The notes under the pieces: generated by a model
Databases searched by the model: none
Told to the model about the DNA's origin: nothing
What the model saw: only the letters and a program-made list of their open reading frames with translations
Made by a program: the position numbers and the translations under genes
Assembly (NCBI GenBank): GCA_036417435.1
Contig: JAZAQT010000697.1
Coordinates: 1 to 64,000, forward strand
DNA: 64,000 nucleotides
Reading direction: 5' to 3'
Origin: Inia geoffrensis
Lineage: Eukaryota; Chordata; Mammalia; Artiodactyla; Iniidae
Shown: piece by piece, positions 1 to 8,764 of the stretch
Layout: the number at the start of each line of letters is the position of its first letter
How positions within the stretch are numbered: the first letter of the stretch is position 1

Positions 1-440
1 TGGCTGCGTAGTATTCCACTGTGCATGTGTGCTACGTATTCTCCATTTTCCTGTGGATGAACGTGTCGTGTGATTCTGTGTCTTGGCTGTTGTCAGCAGT
101 GCTGCCCTGAGAAACAGGGGTGCCCGTGGCATTTCAAACTAGGATTGTCTTTGGAGCTAAGTCCAGGAGTGGGATTGCTGGATCACATGGTAACACTATG
201 TTTAGTCTTTTGAGGAACCTCCCTACTCTTCTCCATAGTGGCTGCACCAAGTTACATCCCCACCAACAGCAGAGGATGATTCCATTTTCCCCAAGGCCTC
301 TCCAGCATTTATTCTTCGGAGAATTTTTTTTTTTTTTTTTTGAGCTTGGCCATTCTGACAGTTGTGAGGTGATATCCCATTGTAGTTTTGATTTGCATTT
401 CTTTGATAATGAAAGATGTTGAGTACCTTTCCACGTGCCC
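1..440 (-). mobile_element. LINE-1 fragment A, left part cut by window edge
   Basis: Reverse-complement LINE-1 ORF2 C-terminal region. The reverse frame shows family landmarks in order: a REMQIKTT-like stretch (KEMQIKTTMGYHL), then CWRGLGENG, CCWWGCNLVQPLW and DPAIPLL. This is a dead, 5'-truncated insertion. A poly-T run at 324-341 (reverse-strand poly-A) sits inside the coding relic and replaces the usual sequence there. Its left part lies outside the window. Confidence 0.9.
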
Positions 441-460
441 TTTTTTTTTTTTTTTTTTTT
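441..460 (+). repeat. Variable poly-T tract 2 (unit 1)
   Basis: Twenty T in unit 1. It falls to about 16 in unit 4 and varies among other units. With the tracts at 324-341 and 1313-1322 it explains most of the unit length differences. Its exact length is a likely sequencing-error site. Confidence 0.8.
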
Positions 461-646
461 AACTATACAGAGTGAGTAAAATTTACCTCTCGAAATTCCC
501 TTCCTGAAAATCGGCCGAGTTTTGAATTATTTTCTGATGATTTACCCCAGGGCGTTTATTGGGGGCAGGTGTCATTTACAGCCCCACAGGCCTTGTGAGG
601 ATTAAGTGCCACCCAGCGCCCATTTTAAAGTTGTTGTTACGGGAAA

Positions 647-665
647 TGGCCACAAGGCGGCAGCA
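647..665 (+). promoter_or_regulatory. CTCF-like site in P1 (unit 1)
   Basis: TGGCCACAAGGCGGCAGCA agrees with the 19-bp CTCF core consensus (TGGCCACCAGGGGGCGCTA) at 14 positions, and two of the five mismatches are substitutions the motif tolerates. The same bases occur in all units, starting at 4411, 8179, 11942, 15702, 19468, 23228, 26992, 30752, 34515, 38280, 42044, 45809, 49574, 53337, 57098 and 60862. Binding is inferred only. Confidence 0.4.
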
Positions 666-682
666 CGTCTTCTTCAAGCCCA

Positions 683-707
683 GCTCTGGTTACTTGGCAA
701 CCAGAGC
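683..707 (+). promoter_or_regulatory. Perfect inverted repeat with RFX X-box-like core (unit 1)
   Basis: GCTCTGGTT at 683-691 is the exact reverse complement of 699-707, with a 7-base loop. The centre, GTTACTTGGCAAC at 689-701, resembles the RFX X-box (GTNRCC, spacer, RGYAAC) with one mismatch. It lies 18 bp after the P1 CTCF-like site and is repeated in every unit. It could be a protein site or a chance hairpin. Confidence 0.4.
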
Positions 708-1215
708 CTGAGGGAAAGTCCCGTTCCTGGGTCGTCAGAGTGGAATGTGCCCTAAGAAACACCCAAGGCTTGTGTCTCACGACTTCTTCCCCCTTCCCCT
801 TTACCGCCCACCCGCCATGCCCTGACACATCCCAACTCCTGCAACACCACTCTGCTGAGGTGCTGTCATCCTTAGGTGGGGCGACCCTGAGGAGGGAGGC
901 TGGAGGTGGGAACCCCACCACCAGGAGATGGAGCGCCCAGGGGAATTTTCAAAGCTCTTCCAGCCCAGAGGCTCCACCATCCTTTGGGTGCCCTAGGCTT
1001 GGTTTCTGTGTAGGAGGGCCAGCAGGGAGCTGGAGACGGTGGGCCCATGCAGAGGGGAACGGGCACTCCAGGTCCAAGGCGGGGGTGCTTACTGGCTGGC
1101 ACTTCCTTCTCAGTTTCCTCCTTCCCGCGGCAGTGTAGCTTTGGGACCCCAACCTGCTCCGGCTCCAGGGATGTGACAGCAGCCTGGGTCACAGAGGCCT
1201 GAGGAGATGGATGGG
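686..1215. other. GC-rich segment of unknown origin (unit 1)
   Basis: About 530 bp with a higher G+C content than the LINE-1-derived rest of the unit. I recognise no interspersed repeat or gene in it. Open frames exist on both strands (132 codons forward at 740-1138; 94 to 158 codons reverse), but none resembles a known protein and the overlaps suggest base composition, not coding. It may be the remnant of the single-copy sequence into which the LINE-1 elements inserted. Equivalent segments start at 4450, 8218, 11981, 15741, 19507, 23267, 27031, 30791, 34554, 38319, 42083, 45848, 49613, 53376, 57137 and 60901. Confidence 0.7.
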
Positions 1216-1232
1216 GAATTTGTTTTCTTTTC

Positions 1233-2587
1233 TTTTTTTGTAATTTTTTATGTTTTACTGGAGTATAGGTGATTTCCCATGTTGCTGGGTTGTTTTTGGG
1301 TTGTTGTTGTTGTTTTTTTTTTCCTAGCTGGACAGCAACTTGATTCACTTATACATGGACGTGTACATATTCTTTTTCCAGTTCTCTTCCCAAGTAGGTT
1401 ATTAAAGTGTCGCGTAGGATTCCTTGTGCTACACCCTGGGTCCTCGTTGATTATTTTATAAATAGTAGTGTGCATGTGTTAATCTCAACCTGCTAATTTC
1501 ACCCCGCCCCCAACGCTTCCCTTTTCCTAAGCCGGAGTTTCCTTTCTAAGTCTGTGAGGCTGTTTCTGTTTTGTAAAGAAGTTCATGTGTATCCATTTTT
1601 AGATTCCACCTGTAAGTGATATGGTATGATATTTGTGTTTCCCTGTCTCCCTTACTTCACTTTGTATGATCATCTCTACCTCCTTCCCCACGGCTGGAAA
1701 TGCCATGATTTCATCCTTATTCGTGGCTGAGTAATATTCCGCCGTGTCCCTCGACCCCATCTTCCTTATCCGTGCGTCTGTCCTTATATGCTTAGCTTGC
1801 TTCCATGTCTTGGCTACTGTGCAGGGTGCCGTGATCGTTGGCGTTCACGTGTCTTTTAAAATTTTGGTTCCCTCGAGATCTTCCCCCAGGGGTGAGACTG
1901 CTGGGTCACATGGTAGTTCTGTGTTTCACTTTTTGAAGGAGCCTCCGTACTGTTCTCCCTAGTGGATGTATCGATTTCCATTCCCACCGAGAGTGTAGGA
2001 GGGTTCTCTTTTCTCCACACCCTCTCCAGCGTTTCTTGTTGTAGGTGTTTTGATGATGGCCCTTCTGACCTGTGAGAGGTGATAGATAGCTCACGGAAGT
2101 TTTGATTTGCATTTCTCTCATAATTAGGGATGCTGAGCATCGTTTCATGTGCTTGATGGCCATCGGTATGTCTTCTTTGGAGAGACGTCCATTGAGATCT
2201 TCTGCCTATTTTCGATCGGTTTTTTTGTTCTTTTGATATTGATCTGCAGGAGCTGTTTGTACGTTTTGGAGATTAACTCCTTGCGGGCACCTTCGTTTGC
2301 AAATATTTGTTCCCATTCTGAGGGTTGTCTCTTTGTTTTGTTTAGGGTTTCCTTTGCTGTGCAAACGCTTTTAAGTTATATTAGGTCCCATTTGTTTATT
2401 GTTGTTTTCCTGTTCATGACTCTTAAGAGGTGGATCAGAAAAGAACGTGCTGAGATTTATGTCAGAGCGTGTTCTCCCTGTATTCTCCTCATGTGCGTTA
2501 GAGTACCTGTCCTTACGTTTAGATCTCTCATCGATTTGGACTTTATTCTTGTGTAAGGTGTTAGAGAGCGTTCTACTTTCATTCTTG
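1233..2587 (-). mobile_element. LINE-1 fragment B (unit 1), 3' UTR and ORF2 C-terminal relic
   Basis: The longest LINE-1 piece in the unit, on the reverse strand. The 3' UTR occupies about 1233-1610, beginning with a degraded tail and the 'actggagtata' start. ORF2 C-terminal sequence follows to 2587. Reverse frames show KHMKRCS followed by REMQIKTS, then KKRWRGCGEKRTLL, broken by frameshifts. The reverse-strand coding direction and the many breaks show it is inactive. The forward 135-codon frame at 2149-2556 is only its antisense. Confidence 0.9.
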
Positions 2588-2595
2588 TTTTAAAT

Positions 2596-2810
2596 TTTTA
2601 AGGAACCTCCATACTGTTCTCCATAGTGGCTGTATCAATTTACATTCCCACCAGCAGTGCAAGAAGGTTCCCCTTTCTCCACACCCTCTCCAGCGTTTCT
2701 TGTCTGTAGACTTTTCGACGGTGGCCATTCTTTCTGGTGTGAGGGCATATGTCCTTGTAGTTTTGATTGGCGTTTCTCTACTATTTAGCGACGTTGACAT
2801 CTTTTCGAGT
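2596..2810 (-). mobile_element. LINE-1 fragment C (unit 1), short ORF2 relic
   Basis: A reverse-strand piece of the ORF2 C-terminal region that restarts sequence already covered by fragment B. Reverse frame landmarks are KKRWRGCGERGTFLHCWW, KLIQPLW and WRFLKNL. It abuts B with only a few T/A-rich bases between. It aligns with positions 208-440 of fragment A and ends at the same truncation point, so it is a duplicate of A rather than a separate insertion (inference). Confidence 0.88.
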
Positions 2811-2875
2811 GTTTTTTGTAAACCGGGAGAGCCACATGTCATGTATACCTCTTGAAATTGGCTTCTTAGACGTCT

Positions 2876-2884
2876 GCCCTCTTT
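2876..2884 (+). repeat. SINE target-site duplication, left copy (unit 1)
   Basis: gccctcttt, repeated at 3108-3116 on the other side of the SINE. It is the same in the other units, so a single insertion predates amplification. Confidence 0.65.
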
Positions 2885-3040
2885 TCTTTATTATTATTAT
2901 TGTTATTTCTTTTGGCGGTACGCGGGCCTCTCAGCCTTGCAGCCTCTCCCGTTGCGGAGCACAGGCTCCGGACGTGCAGGCCCAGCGGCCGTGGCTCACG
3001 GGCCCAGCCGCTCCGCGGCATGTGGGGTCCTCCCGGACCG

Positions 3041-3051
3041 GGGCACGAACC
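3041..3051 (-). promoter_or_regulatory. SINE internal Pol III B box (unit 1)
   Basis: The reverse strand reads GGTTCGTGCCC, near the B-box consensus GGTTCGANTCC with two mismatches. Its spacing from the A box is tRNA-like. Confidence 0.6.
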
Positions 3052-3083
3052 CACGTCCCCTGCATCGGCAGGCGCACTCTCAA

Positions 3084-3097
3084 CCACGGCGCCACCA
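3084..3097 (-). promoter_or_regulatory. SINE internal Pol III A box (unit 1)
   Basis: The reverse strand reads TGGTGGCGCCGTGG, close to the tRNA A-box consensus TRGCNNAGYGG. The same box is present in all 17 SINE copies. Activity is not shown. Confidence 0.6.
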
Positions 3098-3107
3098 GGG
3101 AAGGCCC

Positions 3108-3116
3108 GCCCTCTTT
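3108..3116 (+). repeat. SINE target-site duplication, right copy (unit 1)
   Basis: Matches 2876-2884. Beyond it the paralogous sequence resumes directly ('ataattcttttt' against 'gaattattttct' in block alpha). Confidence 0.65.
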
Positions 3117-3245
3117 ATAATTCTTTTTCGATGACCTACCCCCAGATGTTTCTTGAGGGCAGGTGTTTCCTTCTTTCCAAGCCCGTAGGCCTTGCGAATA
3201 TTAAATGCCCATCAGCACAGGTTTTAAAGTTGTTGTTATGGAAAA

Positions 3246-3264
3246 CGGCCACAAGATGGCAACA
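3246..3264 (+). promoter_or_regulatory. CTCF/YY1-like site in P2 (unit 1)
   Basis: CGGCCACAAGATGGCAACA is the P2 counterpart of the P1 site. It also contains AAGATGGC, the YY1 core. Copies start at 7011, 10779, 14539, 18302, 22066, 25826, 29590, 33350, 37114, 40878, 44643, 48407, 52172, 55935, 59696 and 63460. Binding is inferred only. Confidence 0.35.
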
Positions 3265-3298
3265 TTTCTTCATGCCCCACTCTTTTGTTTTGCTCTTC

Positions 3299-4206
3299 TT
3301 TTTTTCTTTTAACTTAACGTATATTTTATATTGTAGTGATGTTGATGTCCAATGTTGTATTTATTTTAGACGCATGGGAACTTGATTCAGTTATATGTAG
3401 TCTTATATGTATTACACTTTGGGTTCTCTTCCCATGTAAGTTATAAGACTGTGTTCAGTAGAGTTCCCTGTGCTCTTCAGTAGGTTCTTGTTGAGTACGT
3501 CTTTGATATATTCTAGTGTGTATCTCTTAATGTCAGCCTCCTAATTTATCACTTGTCTGTAACTTTCCCTGTTGATAACCATAAGTTTGCTCTCTAAGTC
3601 TGTGAGTCTGTTTCTGTTTTGTAAATTAGTTCATGCGTATGAATTTATAGATTCCACCTGTAAGTGATATCTACTGGTATTTGTCTTTCTCTCCCTGACT
3701 CGCTTCACTTAGTATGATCTCTGTCCATCATTGTTGCAGCAGATGGCGTTAGTTCCTTCCCTTTTGTGGCTGCGTAGTATTCCACTGTGCATGTGTGCTA
3801 CGTATTCTCCATTTTCCTGTGGATGAACGTGTCGTGTGATTCTGTGTCTTGGCTGTTGTCAGCAGTGCTGCCCTGAGAAACAGGGGTGCCCGTGGCATTT
3901 CAAACTAGGATTGTCTTTGGAGCTAAGTCCAGGAGTGGGATTGCTGGATCACATGGTAACACTATGTTTAGTCTTTTGAGGAACCTCCCTACTCTTCTCC
4001 ATAGTGGCTGCACCAAGTTACATCCCCACCAACAGCAGAGGATGATTCCATTTTCCCCAAGGCCTCTCCAGCATTTATTCTTCGGAGAATTTTTTTTTTT
4101 TTTTTTTGAGCTTGGCCATTCTGACAGTTGTGAGATGATATCCCATTGTAGTTTTGATTTGCATTTCTTTGATAATGAAAGATGTTGAGTACCTTTCCAC
4201 GTGCCC
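3299..4206 (-). mobile_element. LINE-1 fragment A, spanning units 1/2
   Basis: This is the first complete copy of fragment A. The LINE-1 3' UTR occupies roughly 3299-3650 and the ORF2 C-terminal relic follows to 4206, both on the reverse strand. The truncation point, just after the 'gttgag...ctttcc' stretch, is the same as that of fragment C, so A and C probably descend from one insertion. Confidence 0.9.
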
Positions 4207-4996
4207 TTTTTTTTTTTTTTTTTTAACTATACAGAGTGAGTAAAATTTACCTCTCGAAATTCCCTTCCTGAAAATCGGCCGAGTTTTGAATTATTTTCTG
4301 ATGATTTACCCCAGGGCGTTTATTGGGGGCAGGTGTCATTTACAGCCCCACAGGCCTTGTGAGGATTAAGTGCCACCCAGCGCCCATTTTAAAGTTGTTG
4401 TTACGGGAAATGGCCACAAGGCGGCAGCACGTCTTCTTCAAGCCCAGCTCTGGTTACTTGGCAACCAGAGCCTGAGGGAAAGTCCCGTTCCTGGGTCGTC
4501 AGAGTGGAATGTGCCCTAAGAAACACCCAAGGCTTGTGTCTCACGACTTCTTCCCCCTTCCCCTTTACCGCCCACCCGCCATGCCCTGACACATCCCAAC
4601 TCCTGCAACACCACTCTGCTGAGGTGCTGTCATCCTTAGGTGGGGCGACCCTGACGAGGGAGGCTGGAGGTGGGAACCCCACCACCAGGAGATGGAGCGC
4701 CCAGGGGAATTTTCAAAGCTCTTCCAGCCCAGAGGCTCCACCATCCTTTGGGTGCCCTAGGCTTGGTTTCTGTGTAGGAGGGCCAGCAGGGAGCTGGAGA
4801 CGGTGGGCCCATGCAGAGGGGAACGGGCACTCCAGGTCCAAGGCGGGGGTGCTTACTGGCTGGCACTTCCTTCTCAGTTTCCTCCTTCCCGCGGCAGTGT
4901 AGCTTTGGGACCCCAACCTGCTCCGGCTCCAGGGATGTGACAGCAGCCTGGGTCACAGAGGCCTGAGGAGATGGATGGGGAATTTGTTTTCTTTTC

Positions 4997-6575
4997 TTTT
5001 TTTGTAATTTTTTATGTTTTACTGGAGTATAGGTGATTTCCCATGTTGCTGGGTTGTTTTTGGGTTGTTGTTGTTGTTTTTTTTTTCCTAGCTGGACAGC
5101 AACTTGATTCACTTATACATGGACGTGTACATATTCTTTTTCCAGTTCTCTTCCCAAGTAGGTTATTAAAGTGTCGCGTAGGATTCCTTGTGCTACACCC
5201 TGGGTCCTCGTTGATTATTTTATAAATAGTAGTGTGCATGTGTTAATCTCAACCTGCTAATTTCACCCCGCCCCCAACGCTTCCCTTTTCCTAAGCCGGA
5301 GTTTCCTTTCTAAGTCTGTGAGGCTGTTTCTGTTTTGTAAAGAAGTTCATGTGTATCCATTTTTAGATTCCACCTGTAAGTGATATGGTATGATATTTGT
5401 GTTTCCCTGTCTCCCTTACTTCACTTTGTATGATCATCTCTACCTCCTTCCCCACGGCTGGAAATGCCATGATTTCATCCTTATTCGTGGCTGAGTAATA
5501 TTCCGCCGTGTCCCTCGACCCCATCTTCCTTATCCATGCGTCTGTCCTTATATGCTTAGCTTGCTTCCATGTCTTGGCTACTGTGCAGGGTGCCGTGATC
5601 GTTGGCGTTCACGTGTCTTTTAAAATTTTGGTTCCCTCGAGATCTTCCCCCAGGGCTGAGACTGCTGGGTCACATGGTAGTTCTGTGTTTCACTTTTTGA
5701 AGGAGCCTCCGTACTGTTCTCCCTAGTGGATGTATCGATTTCCATTCCCACCGAGAGTGTAGGAGGGTTCTCTTTTCTCCACACCCTCTCCAGCGTTTCT
5801 TGTTGTAGGTGTTTTGATGATGGCCCTTCTGACCTGTGAGAGGTGATAGATAGCTCACGGAAGTTTTGATTTGCATTTCTCTCATAATTAGGGGTGCTGA
5901 GCATCGTTTCATGTGCTTGATGGCCATCGGTATGTCTTCTTTGGAGAGACGTCCATTGAGATCTTCTGCCTATTTTCGATCGGTTTTTTTGTTCTTTTGA
6001 TATTGATCTGCAGGAGCTGTTTGTACGTTTTGGAGATTAACTCCTTGCGGGCACCTTCGTTTGCAAATATTTGTTCCCATTCTGAGGGTTGTCTCTTTGT
6101 TTTGTTTAAGGGTTTCCTTTGCTGTGCAAACGCTTTTAAGTTATATTAGGTCCCATTTGTTTATTGTTGTTTTCCTGTTCATGACTCTTAAGAGATGGAT
6201 CAGAAAAGAACGTGCTGAGATTTATGTCAGAGCGTGTTCTCCCTGTATTCTCCTCATGTGCGTTAGAGTACCTGTCCTTACGTTTAGATCTCTCATCGAT
6301 TTGGACTTTATTCTTGTGTAAGGTGTTAGAGAGCGTTCTACTTTCATTCTTGTTTTAAATTTTTAAGGAACCTCCATACTGTTCTCCATAGTGGCTGTAT
6401 CAATTTACATTCCCACCAGCAGTGCAAGAAGGTTCCCCTTTCTCCACACCCTCTCCAGCGTTTCTTGTCTGTAGACTTTTCGACGGTGGCCATTCTTTCT
6501 GGTGTGAGGGCATATGTCCTTGTAGTTTTGATTGGCGTTTCTCTACTATTTAGCGACGTTGACATCTTTTCGAGT
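4997..6575 (-). mobile_element. LINE-1 fragments B+C, unit 2
   Basis: Reverse-strand B and C pieces joined near 6352-6361. The extra A near 6109 breaks the antisense frame that is open in unit 1. Confidence 0.9.
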
Positions 6576-6678
6576 GTTTTTTGTAAACCGGGAGAGCCAC
6601 ATGTCATGTATACCTCTTGAAATTGGCTTCTTAGACGTCTGCCCTCTTTTCTTTATTATTATTATTGTTATTTCTTTT

Positions 6679-6872
6679 GGCGGTACGCGGGCCTCTCAGC
6701 CTTGCAGCCTCTCCCGTTGCGGAGCACAGGCTCCGGACGTGCAGGCCCAGCGGCCGTGGCTCACGGGCCCAGCCGCTCCGCGGCATGTGGGGTCCTCCCG
6801 GACCGGGGCACGAACCCACGTCCCCTGCATCGGCAGGCGCACTCTCAACCACGGCGCCACCAGGGAAGGCCC
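6679..6872 (-). mobile_element. CHR-type SINE body, unit 2
   Basis: Same insertion site and orientation as in unit 1; tail with C at unit position 2909 (atttCttttgg). Confidence 0.92.
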
Positions 6873-7063
6873 GCCCTCTTTATAATTCTTTTTCGATGAC
6901 CTACCCCCAGATGTTTCTTGAGGGCAGGTGTTTCCTTCTTTCCAAGCCCGTAGGCCTTGCGAATATTAAATGCCCATCAGCACAGGTTTTAAAGTTGTTG
7001 TTATGGAAAACGGCCACAAGATGGCAACATTTCTTCATGCCCCACTCTTTTGTTTTGCTCTTC

Positions 7064-7972
7064 TTTTTTTCTTTTAACTTAACGTATATTTTATATTGTA
7101 GTGATGTTGATGTCCAATGTTGTATTTATTTTAGACGCATGGGAACTTGATTCAGTTATATGTAGTCTTATATGTATTACACTTTGGGTTCTCTTCCCAT
7201 GTAAGTTATAAGACTGTGTTCAGTAGAGTTCCCTGTGCTCTTCAGTAGGTTCTTGTTGAGTACGTCTTTGATATATTCTAGTGTGTATCTCTTAATGTCA
7301 GCCTCCTAATTTATCACTTGTCTGTAACTTTCCCTGTTGATAACCATAAGTTTGCTCTCTAAGTCTGTGAGTCTGTTTCTGTTTTGTAAATTAGTTCATG
7401 CGTATGAATTTATAGATTCCACCTGTAAGTGATATCTACTGGTATTTGTCTTTCTCTCTCTGACTCGCTTCACTTAGTATGATCTCTGTCCATCATTGTT
7501 GCAGCAGATGGCGTTAGTTCCTTCCCTTTTGTGGCTGCGTAGTATTCCACTGTGCATGTGTGCTACGTATTCTCCATTTTCCTGTGGATGAACGTGTCGT
7601 GTGATTCTGTGTCTTGGCTGTTGTCAGCAGTGCTGCCCTGAGAAACAGGGGTGCCCGTGGCATTTCAAACTAGGATTGTCTTTGGAGCTAAGTCCAGGAG
7701 TGGGATTGCTGGATCACATGGTAACACTATGTTTAGTCTTTTGAGGAACCTCCCTACTCTTCTCCATAGTGGCTGCACCAAGTTACATCCCCACCAACAG
7801 CAGAGGATGATTCCATTTTCCCCAAGGCCTCTCCAGCATTTATTCTTCGGAGAATTTTTTTTTTTTTTTTTTTGAGCTTGGCCATTCTGACAGTTGTGAG
7901 GTGATATCCCATTGTAGTTTTGATTTGCATTTCTTTGATAATGAAAGATGTTGAGTACCTTTCCACGTGCCC
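7064..7972 (-). mobile_element. LINE-1 fragment A, spanning units 2/3
   Basis: 3' UTR then ORF2 C-terminal relic, reverse strand. The internal T-run is 19 bases, one longer than in unit 2. Confidence 0.9.
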
Positions 7973-8764
7973 TTTTTTTTTTTTTTTTTTTTAACTATAC
8001 AGAGTGAGTAAAATTTACCTCTCGAAATTCCCTTCCTGAAAATCGGCCGAGTTTTGAATTATTTTCTGATGATTTACCCCAGGGCGTTTATTGGGGGCAG
8101 GTGTCATTTACAGCCCCACAGGCCTTGTGAGGATTAAGTGCCACCCAGCGCCCATTTTAAAGTTGTTGTTACGGGAAATGGCCACAAGGCGGCAGCACGT
8201 CTTCTTCAAGCCCAGCTCTGGTTACTTGGCAACCAGAGCCTGAGGGAAAGTCCCGTTCCTGGGTCGTCAGAGTGGAATGTGCCCTAAGAAACACCCAAGG
8301 CTTGTGTCTCACGACTTCTTCCCCCTTCCCCTTTACCGCCCACCCGCCATGCCCTGACACATCCCAACTCCTGCAACACCACTCTGCTGAGGTGCTGTCA
8401 TCCTTAGGTGGGGCGACCCTGACGAGGGAGGCTGGAGGTGGGAACCCCACCACCAGGAGATGGAGCGCCCAGGGGAATTTTCAAAGCTCTTCCAGCCCAG
8501 AGGCTCCACCATCCTTTGGGTGCCCTAGGCTTGGTTTCTGTGTAGGAGGGCCAGCAGGGAGCTGGAGACGGTGGGCCCATGCAGAGGGGAACGGGCACTC
8601 CAGGTCCAAGGCGGGGGTGCTTACTGGCTGGCACTTCCTTCTCAGTTTCCTCCTTCCCGCGGCAGTGTAGCTTTGGGACCCCAACCTGCTCCGGCTCCAG
8701 GGATGTGACAGCAGCCTGGGTCACAGAGGCCTGAGGAGATGGATGGGGAATTTGTTTTCTTTTC

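Larger units (their letters stand above)
208..682 (+). repeat. Internal paralogous block alpha (unit 1): LINE-1 end, junction 1, P1
   Basis: This block aligns in order with 2596-3282: an ORF2 relic, a T-rich junction, 'acctctcgaaatt' against 'acctcttgaaatt', 'tgatgatttacccc' against 'cgatgacctacccc', 'gggcaggtgt' in both, 'aggccttg' in both, and 'ttttaaagttgttgtta' in both. Identity looks near 70% by eye outside the LINE-1 part. It has no SINE, so it preserves the empty state of the insertion site. P1 itself (about 530-682) is not a repeat I recognise. Confidence 0.8.
2885..3107 (-). mobile_element. CHR-type tRNA-derived SINE, unit 1
   Basis: Read on the reverse strand, the element starts near 3107 with 'gggccttccctggtggc'. 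It has a tRNA-like RNA polymerase III A box at 3084-3097 and a B box at 3041-3051 (GGTTCGTGCCC). The tRNA-unrelated GC-rich body runs to about 2914 and ends in an A/TAA-rich tail (2885-2913). A 9-bp direct repeat, gccctcttt, flanks it at 2876-2884 and 3108-3116. The sequence is the CHR SINE family typical of cetaceans and relatives, which is the main clue to the organism. The exact subfamily needs a library comparison. Confidence 0.92.
2596..3282 (+). repeat. Internal paralogous block beta (unit 1): LINE-1 C, junction 2, SINE, P2
   Basis: The second diverged copy of the alpha block, about 2.39 kb downstream at its left end and 2.60 kb at its right end. The difference is the SINE with its target duplication. 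P2 (3117-3282) matches P1 over its length but lacks the inverted repeat that follows P1. The same pair exists in all 17 units. Confidence 0.8.
1..3766 (+). repeat. Macrosatellite unit 1 (type A)
   Basis: Length 3766. The GC-rich segment is at 686-1215 and CTCF-like sites are at 647 and 3246. Type A markers: G at unit position 1892, one A fewer at 2345, G at 2430, T at 2574. The missing base at 2345 joins two antisense frames into one 135-codon frame, which is not a gene. Private variant: G at 1772, where every other unit has A. It resembles units 10 and 12 most, although it lies 34 kb from them. Confidence 0.95.
3767..7531 (+). repeat. Macrosatellite unit 2 (mosaic)
   Basis: Length 3765. GC-rich segment at 4450-4979; CTCF-like sites at 4411 and 7011. 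It shares with unit 3 alone a C at unit position 891. The LINE-1 B 3' end has the type A tract, but positions 1892 (C), 2345 (extra A) and 2430 (A) are type B. Positions 2574 (T) and 2909 (C) return to type A. This alternation suggests conversion tracts. Confidence 0.95.

Noticed and set aside
380..400. Octamer ATTTGCAT (also near 2107) as an Oct-factor site
   Set aside because: It is ordinary LINE-1 ORF2 sequence found in most copies of the family, so it is not evidence of array regulation.
906..920. Short GC hairpin ggtgggaaccccacc and nearby G-runs as a G-quadruplex
   Set aside because: Only three runs of three or more G lie close together; a two-layer quadruplex is possible but weak.
1016..1034. 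Third CTCF-like motif (gggccagcagggagctgga)
   Set aside because: It mismatches the core at key G positions; weaker than the two P-segment sites.
740..1138. 132-codon forward frame in the GC-rich segment as a possible gene
   Set aside because: No family resemblance, overlapping frames on both strands, and its persistence is expected from near-identical copies.
2149..2556. 135-codon forward open frame rich in hydrophobic residues (also in units 10-13)
   Set aside because: It is the antisense of LINE-1 ORF2 relic B. In twelve of the 17 units one extra A breaks it, so it is not a conserved gene.
3041..3107. True tRNA gene
   Set aside because: The A and B boxes belong to the tRNA-derived head of a SINE with a degenerate body and TAA-rich tail; there is no intact tRNA fold.
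2900..3385. 161-codon forward frame across the SINE
   Set aside because: It is antisense through the SINE and P2 into LINE-1 A. No coding resemblance.
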